DNA of 64,000 nt from contig NZ_VSRY01000166.1 in the NCBI RefSeq assembly GCF_008271805.1, positions 173,858 to 237,857 on the forward strand, in the 5' to 3' direction. The stretch is from Streptomyces sp. TRM49041 (GTDB lineage: Bacteria > Actinomycetota > Actinomycetes > Streptomycetales > Streptomycetaceae). Positions 15,377 to 23,936 of the stretch are shown here, piece by piece. The number at the start of each line of letters is the position of its first letter. The stretch's first letter is position 1. The notes below the pieces were generated by a model. The model searched no databases, was not told the DNA's origin, and saw only the letters and a list, made by a program, of their open reading frames with translations. The translations under genes and the position numbers were made by a program.

Positions 15377-16465
15377 GTGAGTGCCGCCGACATGCTGCAG
15401 ACGCCCGGGGGCAATCCCCCGGACCCCCGGTCGGCCGACCCGGCGGTGCCCGATCCGCGGCACCCCGACGTGGCCGGCTCCCCGCCGCCCGGTGACGGGA
15501 CGGCCACATCCGAGAAGGCCGCGCGGAAGAGCGGGCCAGGCGGCAGTCCGGGCGGGAGGAACCCGGCGGCCCGCGGTCGTGGCGCGCTCCTGCCGTATCT
15601 GCTGATCGCCCCCACGATCGTCGCCATCGCGGCCGTCTTCGTCTGGCCGCTGGTCAAGACGACGATCATGTCCTTCCAGGACGTCGGACGGAAGGAGCTG
15701 TGGACCGGCGACCCCGCCCCCTGGGTGGGTTTCGACCAGTTCACCGAAATCCTCGGCGACACCGCGTTCTGGGACTCGGTGGTCCTGACCGTCGTCTTCA
15801 TGATCGCCTGCGTGATCGCGACGCTGGCCCTCGGCCTCGCCGTCGCCCTGCTCATGCAGCGGATGTCCACCTGGGCTCGGCTGCTGGTCACCGGCGCGCT
15901 GATCGCCGCCTGGTCCATCCCGCTGATGGTGGCCGCCTCGATCTTCCGCTGGTTCTCCGACTCCGACTACGGCGTCGTGAACATGGTGCTGACCGAGTAT
16001 CTGGGCCTGGACTTCCAGGGCCACAACTGGTTCCTCGACCACAAGCAGGGCTTCCTCGTCATCGGCGCGGTGGTCGTGTGGGGCGCCATCCCCTTCGTGG
16101 CGATCACCCTGTACGCCGCCCTCACCCAGGTCCCCAGAGAGCTGGAGGAGGCCGCCGCCCTCGACGGCGTCGGCGCGTTCGGGAACTTCCGCTATGTCGT
16201 CTTCCCGGTGATCAAGCCGGTCTTCCAGATGGTCGCGACCCTCTCGGTGATCTGGGACTTCAACGTCCTCGGCCAGGTCTGGCTCATCCGCGGCGGCAAA
16301 CCGGAGCCCGAGTACGAGGTCCTCGGCCTCTACGCCTTCAACAAGGCGTTCGAGTCCAACTCGTTCAGCCAGGGCGCCGCCATCTCGCTGATCACGGTGC
16401 TCCTGCTCTCCGGCGTCGCCGTGTACTACCTGCGCCAGCTCCTGAAGATCGGAGAGGTCGAGTGA
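15377..16465 (+). CDS. dasB: Chitobiose ABC transporter permease DasB
   Basis: A 362-residue MalF/UgpA-type inner-membrane permease with six hydrophobic helices. The cytoplasmic EAA loop, which contacts the ATPase, is EAAALDGVGAFGNFRYVVF. The N-terminal 70 residues are a Pro/Gly-rich polar region. GTG 15377 has GGAAGG about 10 bases upstream. The stop overlaps the dasC start (GTGA). No ATPase gene is present; Streptomyces sugar importers of this kind share the ATPase MsiK encoded elsewhere. Confidence 0.94.
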   Translation: MSAADMLQTPGGNPPDPRSADPAVPDPRHPDVAGSPPPGDGTATSEKAARKSGPGGSPGGRNPAARGRGALLPYLLIAPTIVAIAAVFVWPLVKTTIMSFQDVGRKELWTGDPAPWVGFDQFTEILGDTAFWDSVVLTVVFMIACVIATLALGLAVALLMQRMSTWARLLVTGALIAAWSIPLMVAASIFRWFSDSDYGVVNMVLTEYLGLDFQGHNWFLDHKQGFLVIGAVVVWGAIPFVAITLYAALTQVPRELEEAAALDGVGAFGNFRYVVFPVIKPVFQMVATLSVIWDFNVLGQVWLIRGGKPEPEYEVLGLYAFNKAFESNSFSQGAAISLITVLLLSGVAVYYLRQLLKIGEVE

Positions 16466-17328
16466 GCACCACCACCTCCACCCCGAAGGCCGTCCGGGCG
16501 GACCGCAAGAAGAAAAGCCGGCACGTCTACAACGCCCTCGGGCTGCTGACCTTCGCGGTCATGATCTTCCCGGTCTACTGGCTGGTGATCAGCGCCCTGC
16601 GCCCGAACCACGAGATCCGCAGCTACGACCAGACGCTGTGGCCGTCGTCGGTCACCTTCGACAACTTCGTCCGGGCCGTGAACTTCCCCAACTTCGGCAC
16701 GGCCATCAAGTCCAGCCTGATCATCTGCCTCACCGCGGTCGTGGGCGCCATGCTGATGGCCACCATCGCCGCCTACGCCATCGGCCGCTTCCGGTTCGCC
16801 GGGCGCAAGGGCTTCATGATCGTCCTGATCCTGGTCCAGCTGCTGCCGCCGACCGCGATGCTCATCCCGATCTACCTCCAGCTCAACGACCTGGGCGCGC
16901 TCAATGAGTACTGGGGCGTGACGATCATCTATCTGGTCTCCACGCTGCCCTTCGCGACCTGGATGATCCGTGGCTTCGTGGTCAACATCCCCAAGGAGCT
17001 GGAGGAGTCCGCGATGGTGGACGGATGCAGCCAGATGGGCGCCTTCTGGCGGGTCGTCTTCCCGCTGCTCGCCCCCGGCCTCGCCGCCGCCTCCATCTAC
17101 TCGCTGATCAACGCCTGGAACGAGTACCTCCTCGCGTACGTCGTGCTCCAGGACAACGACAAGTACACGCTCAACGTCTGGCTGATGAGCTTCACCACCG
17201 AGCGAGGAGTCGACTACGGCGCACTCATGGCCGCGTCGACGCTGATCGCCATCCCGGTCGTCGCCTTCTTCATGTTCATCCAGAAGAAGATGGCGGCGGG
17301 CCTCACCTCCGGCGCTGTGAAGGGATAA
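16462..17328 (+). CDS. dasC: Chitobiose ABC transporter permease DasC
   Basis: A 288-residue MalG-type permease with six hydrophobic helices and the EAA-loop motif EESAMVDGCSQMGAFWRVV. It begins at GTG 16462 in the GTGA overlap with dasB. It forms the channel with DasB for chitobiose import. Confidence 0.94.
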   Translation: MSTTTSTPKAVRADRKKKSRHVYNALGLLTFAVMIFPVYWLVISALRPNHEIRSYDQTLWPSSVTFDNFVRAVNFPNFGTAIKSSLIICLTAVVGAMLMATIAAYAIGRFRFAGRKGFMIVLILVQLLPPTAMLIPIYLQLNDLGALNEYWGVTIIYLVSTLPFATWMIRGFVVNIPKELEESAMVDGCSQMGAFWRVVFPLLAPGLAAASIYSLINAWNEYLLAYVVLQDNDKYTLNVWLMSFTTERGVDYGALMAASTLIAIPVVAFFMFIQKKMAAGLTSGAVKG

Positions 17329-17337
17329 CGCCACCTC

Positions 17338-18861
17338 ATGACGACACTCGTACGAGGCTCGTCCGACACCCTCACCCGCGACGCGCTCACCGTCCTCCAG
17401 CCCGGCTTCGTGGGCACCACGGCGCCCGACTGGCTGCTGCGCCGCATCGGCGAGGGTCTCTCCTCCGTCGGCCTGTTCGGCCGCAACATCGCCACCCCCG
17501 AGCAGCTGACCGCGCTCACGGCCCGGCTGCGGGCCGAGCGGGACGACGTCCTCGTCGCCATCGACGAGGAGGGCGGCGACGTCACCCGCCTGGAGGTGCG
17601 CACCGGCTCCTCCTTCCCCGGCAACCACGCCCTCGGCACCGTCGACGACACCGAGCTGACCCGGGCCGTCGCCCACGAGCTCGGCCGCCGCCTCGCCGCC
17701 TGCGGCGTGGACTTCAACTGGGCACCGTCCGCCGACGTCAACTCCAACCCGGACAATCCGGTCATCGGAGTGCGGTCCTTCGGCGCCGACCCCCGGCTGG
17801 TCGCCCGGCACACCGTGGCGTACATCGAGGGCATGCAGTCCGCCGGTGTCGTCGCGTGCACCAAGCACTTCCCCGGGCATGGCGACACGAACGTGGACTC
17901 GCACCACGCGATGCCCCGTATCGATGTGGATCCGGACACACTGCACGCCCGTGAGCTGGCACCTTTCCGCGCGGCCATCGCGGCGGGTTCCAAATCGGTG
18001 ATGAGCGCGCATATCCTGCTGCCCGCGCTCGACCCCGATCGCCCCGCCACCCTGAGCCCGCGGATCCTCACCGGACTGCTGCGCCAGGAGCTGGGCTACG
18101 AGGGCCTGATCGTCACCGACGGCGTGGAGATGCGGGCCATCGCGTCGACGTACGGGATCGAGCGCGGCTCCGTCCTCGCGATCGCGGCGGGCGCCGACGC
18201 CGTCTGCGTCGGCGGCGGCCTGGCGGACGAGGAGACCGTACTGCGCCTGCGCGACGCGCTGGTGGAGGCGGTACGGACCGGCGAACTGCCCGAGGAGCGG
18301 CTGGCCGACGCGGCGGCGCGGGTACGCGCCCTCGCGTCCTGGACCCAGGCGCACCGGGTCAGGGGGGCCGTTTCGGAGCCGGGCGCGGCTGAGCAGGAGG
18401 GGACCGCGCCCGGCGCCGGCGTGGGTCTGGTGGCGGCACGCCGCGCACTGCGCGTGACGCCCGGGGAGGAGCCGTACACACGGCCGACGGGAGCGCCGTA
18501 CGTGGCGTCTTTCACACCCGTCGCCAACATCGCCGTCGGCGACGAGACCCCGTGGGGCGTCGCCGCGGAACTGGAGCGGCTCCTGCCGGGCACCCGTACG
18601 GGGAACCACGGCGCGGACGCCGCCGTCGAGGACGTGCTGCGAGCGGCGGGAGACCGCCTGATCGTGGCCGTCGTGCGCGACGCGCACCGTCACGCCTGGA
18701 TGAGGGAGGCGCTTGACGGGCTGCTCGCCGCACGCCCCGGCACGGTCGTGGTGGAGATGGGCCTGAACCAGGCTCCACCGCGCGGGGCCCTGCACATCGC
18801 GACGCACGGCGCGGCGCGGGTGTGCGGGATCGCGGCGGCGGAGGTCGTCGCCGGCGTGTGA
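17338..18861 (+). CDS. dasD: Intracellular beta-N-acetylglucosaminidase (GH3), DasD
   Basis: A 507-residue NagZ-like GH3 enzyme without a signal peptide, so it hydrolyses imported chitobiose to GlcNAc in the cytoplasm. The catalytic acid/base loop is KHFPGHGDTNVDSHH, starting at Lys176. The nucleophile is expected at Asp261 in VTDGVEM. The C-terminal about 150 residues form the second GH3-type domain. It starts 10 bases after dasC. Converting GlcNAc onward by NagA and NagB fits the neighbouring nagB. Confidence 0.93.
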   Translation: MTTLVRGSSDTLTRDALTVLQPGFVGTTAPDWLLRRIGEGLSSVGLFGRNIATPEQLTALTARLRAERDDVLVAIDEEGGDVTRLEVRTGSSFPGNHALGTVDDTELTRAVAHELGRRLAACGVDFNWAPSADVNSNPDNPVIGVRSFGADPRLVARHTVAYIEGMQSAGVVACTKHFPGHGDTNVDSHHAMPRIDVDPDTLHARELAPFRAAIAAGSKSVMSAHILLPALDPDRPATLSPRILTGLLRQELGYEGLIVTDGVEMRAIASTYGIERGSVLAIAAGADAVCVGGGLADEETVLRLRDALVEAVRTGELPEERLADAAARVRALASWTQAHRVRGAVSEPGAAEQEGTAPGAGVGLVAARRALRVTPGEEPYTRPTGAPYVASFTPVANIAVGDETPWGVAAELERLLPGTRTGNHGADAAVEDVLRAAGDRLIVAVVRDAHRHAWMREALDGLLAARPGTVVVEMGLNQAPPRGALHIATHGAARVCGIAAAEVVAGV

Positions 18862-18869
18862 GCGCACGC

Positions 18870-18910
18870 GGCGGAGGGGCCGGGCACATGACGTGCCCGG
18901 CCCCTCCGCC
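18870..18910. terminator. Bidirectional terminator between dasD and nagB
   Basis: Perfect 18-bp arms 18870-18887 and 18893-18910 with loop ATGAC, between convergent genes. Confidence 0.83.
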
Positions 18911-18948
18911 GTTTCGGTGCGTACCCGGTGAGACGTGGTCGTACCGGC

Positions 18949-19734
18949 CTACAGCCCTTGCCAGGAGGGCTTGTGGGCGTATGTGTGGCGGAAGTAGTCG
19001 GCGAGCTTCAGCTTGGACGCGGCGGCCTCGTCGACGACGACCGTGGCGTGCGGGTGCAGTTGGAGCGCCGAGGCCGGCACGAGGGCGGCGACCGGGCCCT
19101 CGACGGTCTGTGCGACGGCCTCGGCCTTGCCCTCGCCGGTGGCGAGGAGCACCAGGTGGCGGGCCTCCAGGATGGTGCCTATGCCCTGTGTGATGACGTG
19201 GTGGGGCACCTGGTCGAGACGGCCGTCGAAGAAGCGGGCGTTGTCGATCCGGGTCTGCTCGGTGAGCGTCTTGATGCGGGTGCGGGAGGCGAGCGACGAG
19301 CACGGCTCGTTGAAGCCGATGTGCCCGTCCGTGCCGATGCCGAGGATCTGGAGGTCCACGCCGCCCGCCTCGGCGAGCGCCGTTTCGTACGCCTCGCAGG
19401 CCGCCTGGACGTCCTCGGCTGTGCCGTCGGGACCCATGAAGGAGTCCGGGCTCAGCCCGAGAGGCTTTACGACCTGGCGGAGCACGGTGGAGCGGTACGA
19501 CTCGGGGTGGCCCGCGGGCAGCCCGACGTACTCGTCGAGCTGGGCGATCCGGGCACGTGAGACGTCCACCGCGCCGGAGCGGACCTTGGCGGTCAGTGCG
19601 TCGTAGACGGGCAGCGGGGTCGAGCCGGTGGCCACGCCGAGCAGAGCGTCGGGCTTGCGGCGCAGCAGGCCGGCGACGGCCTCCGCGATGAGTTCGCCGC
19701 CTGCCTTGGCGTCCTGGACGATGACAACTTCCAC
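18949..19734 (-). CDS. nagB: Glucosamine-6-phosphate deaminase
   Basis: A 261-residue enzyme converting GlcN-6-P to fructose-6-P and ammonia, feeding chitin sugars into glycolysis. Motifs seen are GVATGSTPLPVYDAL (phosphate binding), ARIAQLDEYVGL with the catalytic Asp, and ILGIGTDGHIGFNEP with the catalytic His. Its substrate is also the ligand that releases DasR, so activity tunes the regulon. A dre lies 47 bp upstream of the start. Confidence 0.95.
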   Translation of the reverse strand: MEVVIVQDAKAGGELIAEAVAGLLRRKPDALLGVATGSTPLPVYDALTAKVRSGAVDVSRARIAQLDEYVGLPAGHPESYRSTVLRQVVKPLGLSPDSFMGPDGTAEDVQAACEAYETALAEAGGVDLQILGIGTDGHIGFNEPCSSLASRTRIKTLTEQTRIDNARFFDGRLDQVPHHVITQGIGTILEARHLVLLATGEGKAEAVAQTVEGPVAALVPASALQLHPHATVVVDEAAASKLKLADYFRHTYAHKPSWQGL

Positions 19735-19780
19735 GCTGGGCCTGCCGATCTGGGAGGAGTGGGAAAGGGGAGTCGGGTAC

Positions 19781-19796
19781 GGTGGTATAGACCAAT
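19781..19796. promoter_or_regulatory. DasR operator (dre) upstream of nagB
   Basis: GGTGGTATAGACCAAT matches the dre consensus with most core bases (GGT-N-TAGACC). It lies between nagB and the divergent SIS pseudogene and could have served both. Confidence 0.85.
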
Positions 19797-19875
19797 CTAG
19801 CAGAATCGGGCCCTAGAACCCATGGTCCCGCCGCACGGCCGGCGGGCCGCCCGGATCCCTGGTCGACTCGGGTCC

Positions 19876-20245
19876 ATGAGCGACGAGCCTGGCCGGATCG
19901 CGGCGGGGGAGATGGCGGAGCAGCCCGCGATGCTCCGCCGGATCCTGGAACGGGGCGCGCCGCCGATCCGCGCGGTTGCGGAGGCCGTCGCCGCACGCGG
20001 GCCGCGGTTCGTGCCGCTGACCGCGCGCGGCACGTCCGGCAACGCCGCGCTGTACGCCAAGTACCTCCTGGAGATCCGCGTGGGGCTGCCCGTGCGGCCT
20101 CGCCTCCATGTCGACGACCGCGACGCACGGCGCGAAGCCGGACCTCACCGACGTCCTGGCTGCAGTTCCTCGCGTACGAGGTGACGATCGCCCGCGGTCG
20201 GGGCCCGGACGCTCCCCGAGCCCTGACGAAGGTGACGGGGCCCGG
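19876..20245 (+). pseudogene. Remnant of a SIS-domain sugar isomerase/deaminase gene
   Basis: The first frame reads MSDEPGRIAAGEMAEQPAML and onward to TARGTSGNAALYAKYLLEIR, the typical N-terminus of GlmS-type SIS proteins (AgaS/GlcN-6-P family). Near 20090 the frame shifts by one and continues as CGLASMSTTATHGAKPDLTD. At about 20155 a third frame takes over with LQFLAYEVTIARGRGPDAPR then ALTKVT, which is the usual C-terminus. So there is at least one frameshift and a deletion of roughly two thirds of a gene that normally encodes about 340 residues. It is divergent from nagB across a dre. Confidence 0.78.
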
Positions 20246-20469
20246 TAGCGGCCGGCGGCACGGCCGGCGGCACCCCCGAAAACACCCGCGGGCCGCGGCG
20301 CCAGGACGGGACCCTCAACCCGTCCGGCACCGCAGCCCGGAGTTGCAACGGCCGAGGGTGTGCGGTTCCCGCGGCCGCAGGCGAGGCTTCGGCGCAGTCA
20401 GGGCAGAGAGCGCCGGTGCCTCGGTCCCGCCCTCCTGTGCGGGGAGGGCGGAAGTCTTTACTCAAGCAT

Positions 20470-20485
20470 TGTGGACTAGACCATT
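20470..20485. promoter_or_regulatory. Orphan dre-like site
   Basis: TGTGGACTAGACCATT fits the dre consensus ACTGGTCTAGACCACT at most core positions. It lies about 100 bp upstream of the sensor kinase start and has no obvious chitin-related target. Confidence 0.6.
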
Positions 20486-20570
20486 CTCGGATGTCCATCC
20501 ACATGTGACATGGAGTTCCTGGTCCATCCTCCACCACGGACCGGTAAAGCACCAGGTTCAACCGCACAGG

Positions 20571-20583
20571 TACGCTCACAGAT
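20571..20583 (+). promoter_or_regulatory. Probable leaderless promoter of the sensor kinase
   Basis: A -10-like TACGCT (20571-20576) is followed by 7 bases and then GTG 20584, so transcription would start at or next to the start codon. Confidence 0.5.
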
Positions 20584-22062
20584 GTGCCGTCCATGAACGA
20601 CCTCGTACGCCAGCACACCGCTCTGAGCGAGTCCGACCTGGACTGGCTCCATCTGCTGGTCTCGGAGTGGCAGCTGCTCTCCGACCTCTCCTTCGCCGAC
20701 CTCGTGCTGTGGGTCCCTACCCACGACGGTACCCGCTATGTCTCGGTCGCCCAGATGCGCCCCAACACCGGGCCCACCTCCTACCAGGACGACATGGTCG
20801 GCCATCTCGTTCCGCGCGGCCGCCGGCCGCTGCTGGACGCCGCCCTGGACGAGGGCCGGATCGTGCGTGAGGGCGACCCGGAGTGGCGCGAGGAGGTCCC
20901 CGTACGGGTCGAGTCGATCCCCGTACGCCGCGAGGGCCGCGTACTCGGCGTGATCGCCCGCAACACCAATCTGCTCACCGTCCGCACCCCGTCGCGGCTG
21001 GAGCTCACCTACCTCCAGTCGGCCTCCGACCTCGCCCAGATGATCGCCGCAGGCAGCTTCCCCTTCCCGGAGCAGCAGGTCGACATGGACGCGTCGCCGC
21101 GCGCCGGTGACGGCCTGATCAGGCTCGACGCGGACGGCGTCGTCCAGTACGCCTCGCCCAACGCACTCTCCGCGTACCACCGCCTCGGCCTCGCCGCGGA
21201 CCTGGTCGGCCAGCACCTCGGCCATGTCACGGCCGAACTGGCCCCCTCCCGCGGCCCGGTCGACGAGGCCCTCGTCAAGCTGGCCAGCGGCTACGCGCCG
21301 CGCGAGACGGAGGTCGAGGGCAACGGCGGCGTCATCCAGCTGCGCGCCATCCCCCTCAAGCCCAAGGGCTCCCGCATCGGTTCCCTCGTCCTGCTCCGCG
21401 ACGTCACCGAACTGCGTCGCCGCGAACGCGAGTTGATCACCAAGGACGCCACCATCCGGGAGATCCACCACCGGGTGAAGAACAACCTCCAGACGGTCGC
21501 CGCGCTGCTGCGCCTCCAGGCCCGCCGGATGGACTCGGACCAGGGGCGCGAGGCGCTCAACGAGGCGGTGCGCCGGGTGGGCTCGATCGCCATCGTGCAC
21601 GAGACGCTCTCGCAGAACCTCGACGAGCGGGTCGAGTTCGACGACATCGCGGACCGGGTGATCTCGATGGTCGCGGAGATCTCCCCGGGCAAGGTCGACT
21701 GCCGCCGCAACGGCCGCTTCGGCATCCTCGACGCCGAGGTCGCCACGCCGCTGTCGATGGTGCTCACCGAGGTTCTGCAGAACGCCCTGGAGCACGCCTT
21801 CGCCCCGGCCGGGCACGGCACGGTCGAGGTCACGGCGGTGCGGGGCGACGCGCGCGCGGTGGAGCCCCGGCTGCTGATCACCGTCCAGGACGACGGCCGC
21901 GGGCTGCCGGAGGGCTTCGACCCGCAGCGCACCGGGAATCTGGGGCTGCAGATCGTACGGACGCTGGTGGAGGGGGAGTTGGGCGGCACGTTCGACATGC
22001 GCCCGGCCCCGGAGCGCGGGACGCGCGTCGTCCTCGACATCCCGGTGCGCCCGCATAAGTGA
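20584..22062 (+). CDS. Sensor histidine kinase, HisKA_2 type with PAS domain
   Basis: A 492-residue soluble kinase. An N-terminal GAF-like sensor (about 5-160) is followed by a PAS domain (about 170-270). The phosphoacceptor region IREIHHRVKNNLQTVAALLR places the histidines at 295-296 and is typical of HWE/HisKA_2 kinases. The ATPase domain shows LTEVLQNALEHAF, DDGRGLP and GNLGLQIVRTLVEGELGG. No membrane segment or response regulator gene is adjacent. The GTG start is favoured by the leaderless promoter geometry; ATG 20593 is an alternative. It sits next to wblE. Confidence 0.9.
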   Translation: MPSMNDLVRQHTALSESDLDWLHLLVSEWQLLSDLSFADLVLWVPTHDGTRYVSVAQMRPNTGPTSYQDDMVGHLVPRGRRPLLDAALDEGRIVREGDPEWREEVPVRVESIPVRREGRVLGVIARNTNLLTVRTPSRLELTYLQSASDLAQMIAAGSFPFPEQQVDMDASPRAGDGLIRLDADGVVQYASPNALSAYHRLGLAADLVGQHLGHVTAELAPSRGPVDEALVKLASGYAPRETEVEGNGGVIQLRAIPLKPKGSRIGSLVLLRDVTELRRRERELITKDATIREIHHRVKNNLQTVAALLRLQARRMDSDQGREALNEAVRRVGSIAIVHETLSQNLDERVEFDDIADRVISMVAEISPGKVDCRRNGRFGILDAEVATPLSMVLTEVLQNALEHAFAPAGHGTVEVTAVRGDARAVEPRLLITVQDDGRGLPEGFDPQRTGNLGLQIVRTLVEGELGGTFDMRPAPERGTRVVLDIPVRPHK

Positions 22063-22127
22063 GCCGCCCGCCCAGGGGGGGCGGCCCCTCCCACGGAGGG
22101 CAGCCCCGCCCGAGCCCCGCGCGTGGC

Positions 22128-22229
22128 GACAGCCCTGCCCGCAGGGACAGCGCCGCCCGTGGGGACAGCGCCGCCCGTGGGGACAGCGCCGTGCATGTGA
22201 ACAGCGCCGTGCATGTGAACAGCAGCGAG
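22128..22229 (+). repeat. 18-bp tandem repeat array, about 5.5 copies
   Basis: Units such as GACAGCGCCGCCCGTGGG recur with an 18-bp period from 22128, 22146, 22164, 22182, 22200 and 22218, with the last copies changed to AACAGCGCCGTGCATGTG. The array is intergenic, just before the terminator. Confidence 0.85.
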
Positions 22230-22260
22230 CCCCGGACCGTTTCGTCACGGTCCGGGGCTC
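22227..22260. terminator. Bidirectional terminator between sensor kinase and wblE
   Basis: Perfect 14-bp arms 22227-22240 and 22247-22260, loop TTCGTC, between convergent genes. Confidence 0.82.
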
Positions 22261-22314
22261 GAACGCTTTGGGTTACTGCTGCGCGCTGCTACTCGGGAGG
22301 CGCGGTGGCGGTGC

Positions 22315-22572
22315 TCAGGCGCTGGCGTTCCGCGCCCGGTTACGGGCGGCGCGGCGCTTCATCGCGCGGCGCTCGTCCTCGCTGAGGCCACCCCAGACGC
22401 CGGAGTCCTGGCCGGACTCGAGCGCCCACTGCAGGCACTGCTCCATCACGGGGCAGCGTCGGCAGACGGCCTTGGCTTCCTCGATCTGCAGCAGCGCAGG
22501 ACCGGTGTTGCCGATGGGGAAGAACAGCTCGGGGTCTTCCTCACGACAAACGGCGTTGTGACGCCAGTCCAT
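22315..22572 (-). CDS. wblE: WhiB-like iron-sulfur transcription factor WblE
   Basis: An 85-residue WhiB-family protein. The four [4Fe-4S] cysteines are Cys9, Cys37, Cys40 and Cys46 (C-x27-CxxC-x5-C). The GVWGG turn and the basic tail RRAMKRRAARNRAR follow. WblE is the ubiquitous, near-essential WhiB paralogue corresponding to mycobacterial WhiB1. ATG 22572 is chosen because GGAGAGG lies upstream and because WblE starts MDWRHN; the longer frame adds nine unsupported residues. Confidence 0.95.
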   Translation of the reverse strand: MDWRHNAVCREEDPELFFPIGNTGPALLQIEEAKAVCRRCPVMEQCLQWALESGQDSGVWGGLSEDERRAMKRRAARNRARNASA

Positions 22573-22889
22573 GGCTGCTACCTCTCCTTGGTGTTGCATG
22601 CAAGTTGCTTGTGAATGTGAACGCTTTCACGAATCCCCCCCAAGTGAAGGGCCGACGGCCAGATGAACTGGTGTGGTCCTGGATTTGAGGAGGGATTCTG
22701 GCTCTCACTGGAGGCCGGTGTTGCGGGCCGTCCCGATCGCCATGTAGAGACTCGCAAACCTCGGCGGCGGATACAACCCCTTCCGGAAAGTTTTTTTTGA
22801 TTCCTCGGTGTCGGCTAGGTCACAGCCGTACTTCTATGGGGTGGACCCCAGCCCATACGTTCGAGATAAAGGGTCAAAGGCCCTTCCAC
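22573..22889. other. Long wblE leader/promoter region
   Basis: No gene is visible. This is the upstream region of wblE and the tail of the lipid-kinase gene. It contains an unusually AT-rich patch for this genome, with eight T residues at about 22791-22798. I could not assign a promoter class. Confidence 0.5.
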
Positions 22890-23858
22890 TCACACAATCA
22901 CACCTAGTGCACGGCGAACGCCTGTGAACGTCACGCTTCTACGGAGTCCCAGGTGGTCTCCGTCCATCTGGAACGGCAGAGCGACCTTCGAATGCAAGGT
23001 GAAGTCCGTCTCGTCGTGCAGCGAGACCGCGTGCTTGCCGTGCGGGCCGCGCTCCGGGGTCGATGTCAGCAGCTGAGTCGCGTACCGGGCGACGGCCGAC
23101 GTCGACAGCCGGCTCAGTCCGAGCACGTCGAGCGCGGTGTCGAAGGACGCCTCGGGCGAGGCGTACACCGGCCGGTTCCCCAGGAAGGTCCAGGGGGAGG
23201 TGTTGCAGATTATCGACAGCACGAGGTCCTCGACCGGGGCGTGGCCGGGCCGCTCCAGGGTGATCGTGCCATGACGGCGGTGCGGGTCGTCCAGGAGCTG
23301 GCGGACCACCTGGCGCAGATACAGCGCATGCGTCGACCGCTTCCCGCGCTCCCGCTGCTGCTCGACCCGGCCGATCACCCCGGCGTCGAAGCCCAGGCCG
23401 GCGCAGAAGGTGAACCAGCGGGCGGGCACCGCCTCGTCCTCCGTGCCGGGCGTGCCGGCGGCGAGGCCGAGCCCGATGGTGCGGGTGCGGTGCTCGCGCA
23501 GGGCGTCGAGGATGGCGCCGGTCGCCTCGACTGCGTCGTTGGGCAGGCCGAGGGCGCGCGCGAAGACGTTCGTGGAACCGCCCGGCACGACCGCGAGGCG
23601 CGGCCGTCTGTCCGGATCCGGACCGTGGTGCAGAAGCCCGTTGACGACCTCGTTGACCGTGCCGTCGCCGCCGAGCGCCACGACCAGATCGACGTCCTCG
23701 GACTCGGCGGCCCGCCGGGCCAGGTCGCGGGCGTGGCCCCGGTACTCGGTCGTCACGGCCTCCAGCTTCATCTCGCTGGCCAGCGCGTGGATCAGTACGT
23801 CACGGGTGCGGGCACTTGTGGTGGTGGCTGCCGGGTTGACCACGAGAAGTGCGCGCAT
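22890..23858 (-). CDS. Diacylglycerol/sphingosine-kinase-family lipid kinase
   Basis: A 322-residue protein with the DAGK catalytic domain. The N-terminal strand is MRALLVVNPAA, the nucleotide loop is VVALGGDGTVNEVVNGL (about 60-76), and PGGSTNVFARALGLP follows. The C-terminal half is the substrate-binding beta-sandwich. The lipid substrate is unknown. The very 3' end borders the wblE upstream region. Confidence 0.9.
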   Translation of the reverse strand: MRALLVVNPAATTTSARTRDVLIHALASEMKLEAVTTEYRGHARDLARRAAESEDVDLVVALGGDGTVNEVVNGLLHHGPDPDRRPRLAVVPGGSTNVFARALGLPNDAVEATGAILDALREHRTRTIGLGLAAGTPGTEDEAVPARWFTFCAGLGFDAGVIGRVEQQRERGKRSTHALYLRQVVRQLLDDPHRRHGTITLERPGHAPVEDLVLSIICNTSPWTFLGNRPVYASPEASFDTALDVLGLSRLSTSAVARYATQLLTSTPERGPHGKHAVSLHDETDFTLHSKVALPFQMDGDHLGLRRSVTFTGVRRALGVIV

Positions 23859-23924
23859 GCCGCCAGGTTACCTACCGCGCGGTACCGCGCCCAAGGGGCC
23901 GGGTGCGGGGCGGGCGCGGGCGGC

Positions 23925-23936
23925 TACCCTGCTGGG
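23925..23936 (+). promoter_or_regulatory. Probable leaderless promoter
   Basis: TACCCT (23925-23930) is followed by 6 bases and GTG 23937, with no ribosome site. Confidence 0.5.

Larger units (their letters stand above)
20246..20583. other. Intergenic region with dre-like site; no gene seen
   Basis: Between the SIS remnant and the sensor kinase I find no credible coding sequence. It contains direct repeats of CCGGCGGCAC near 20255-20275, a dre-like element at 20470-20485 and the kinase promoter at its end. Confidence 0.6.

Noticed and set aside
22785..22805. T-rich run as an intrinsic terminator
   Set aside because: The T-run is on the wrong strand for the leftward lipid-kinase and wblE genes and has only a weak stem.
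22953..23936. 469-codon frame covering the small membrane protein
   Set aside because: The upstream 328 codons lie antisense to the lipid kinase; a shadow frame.
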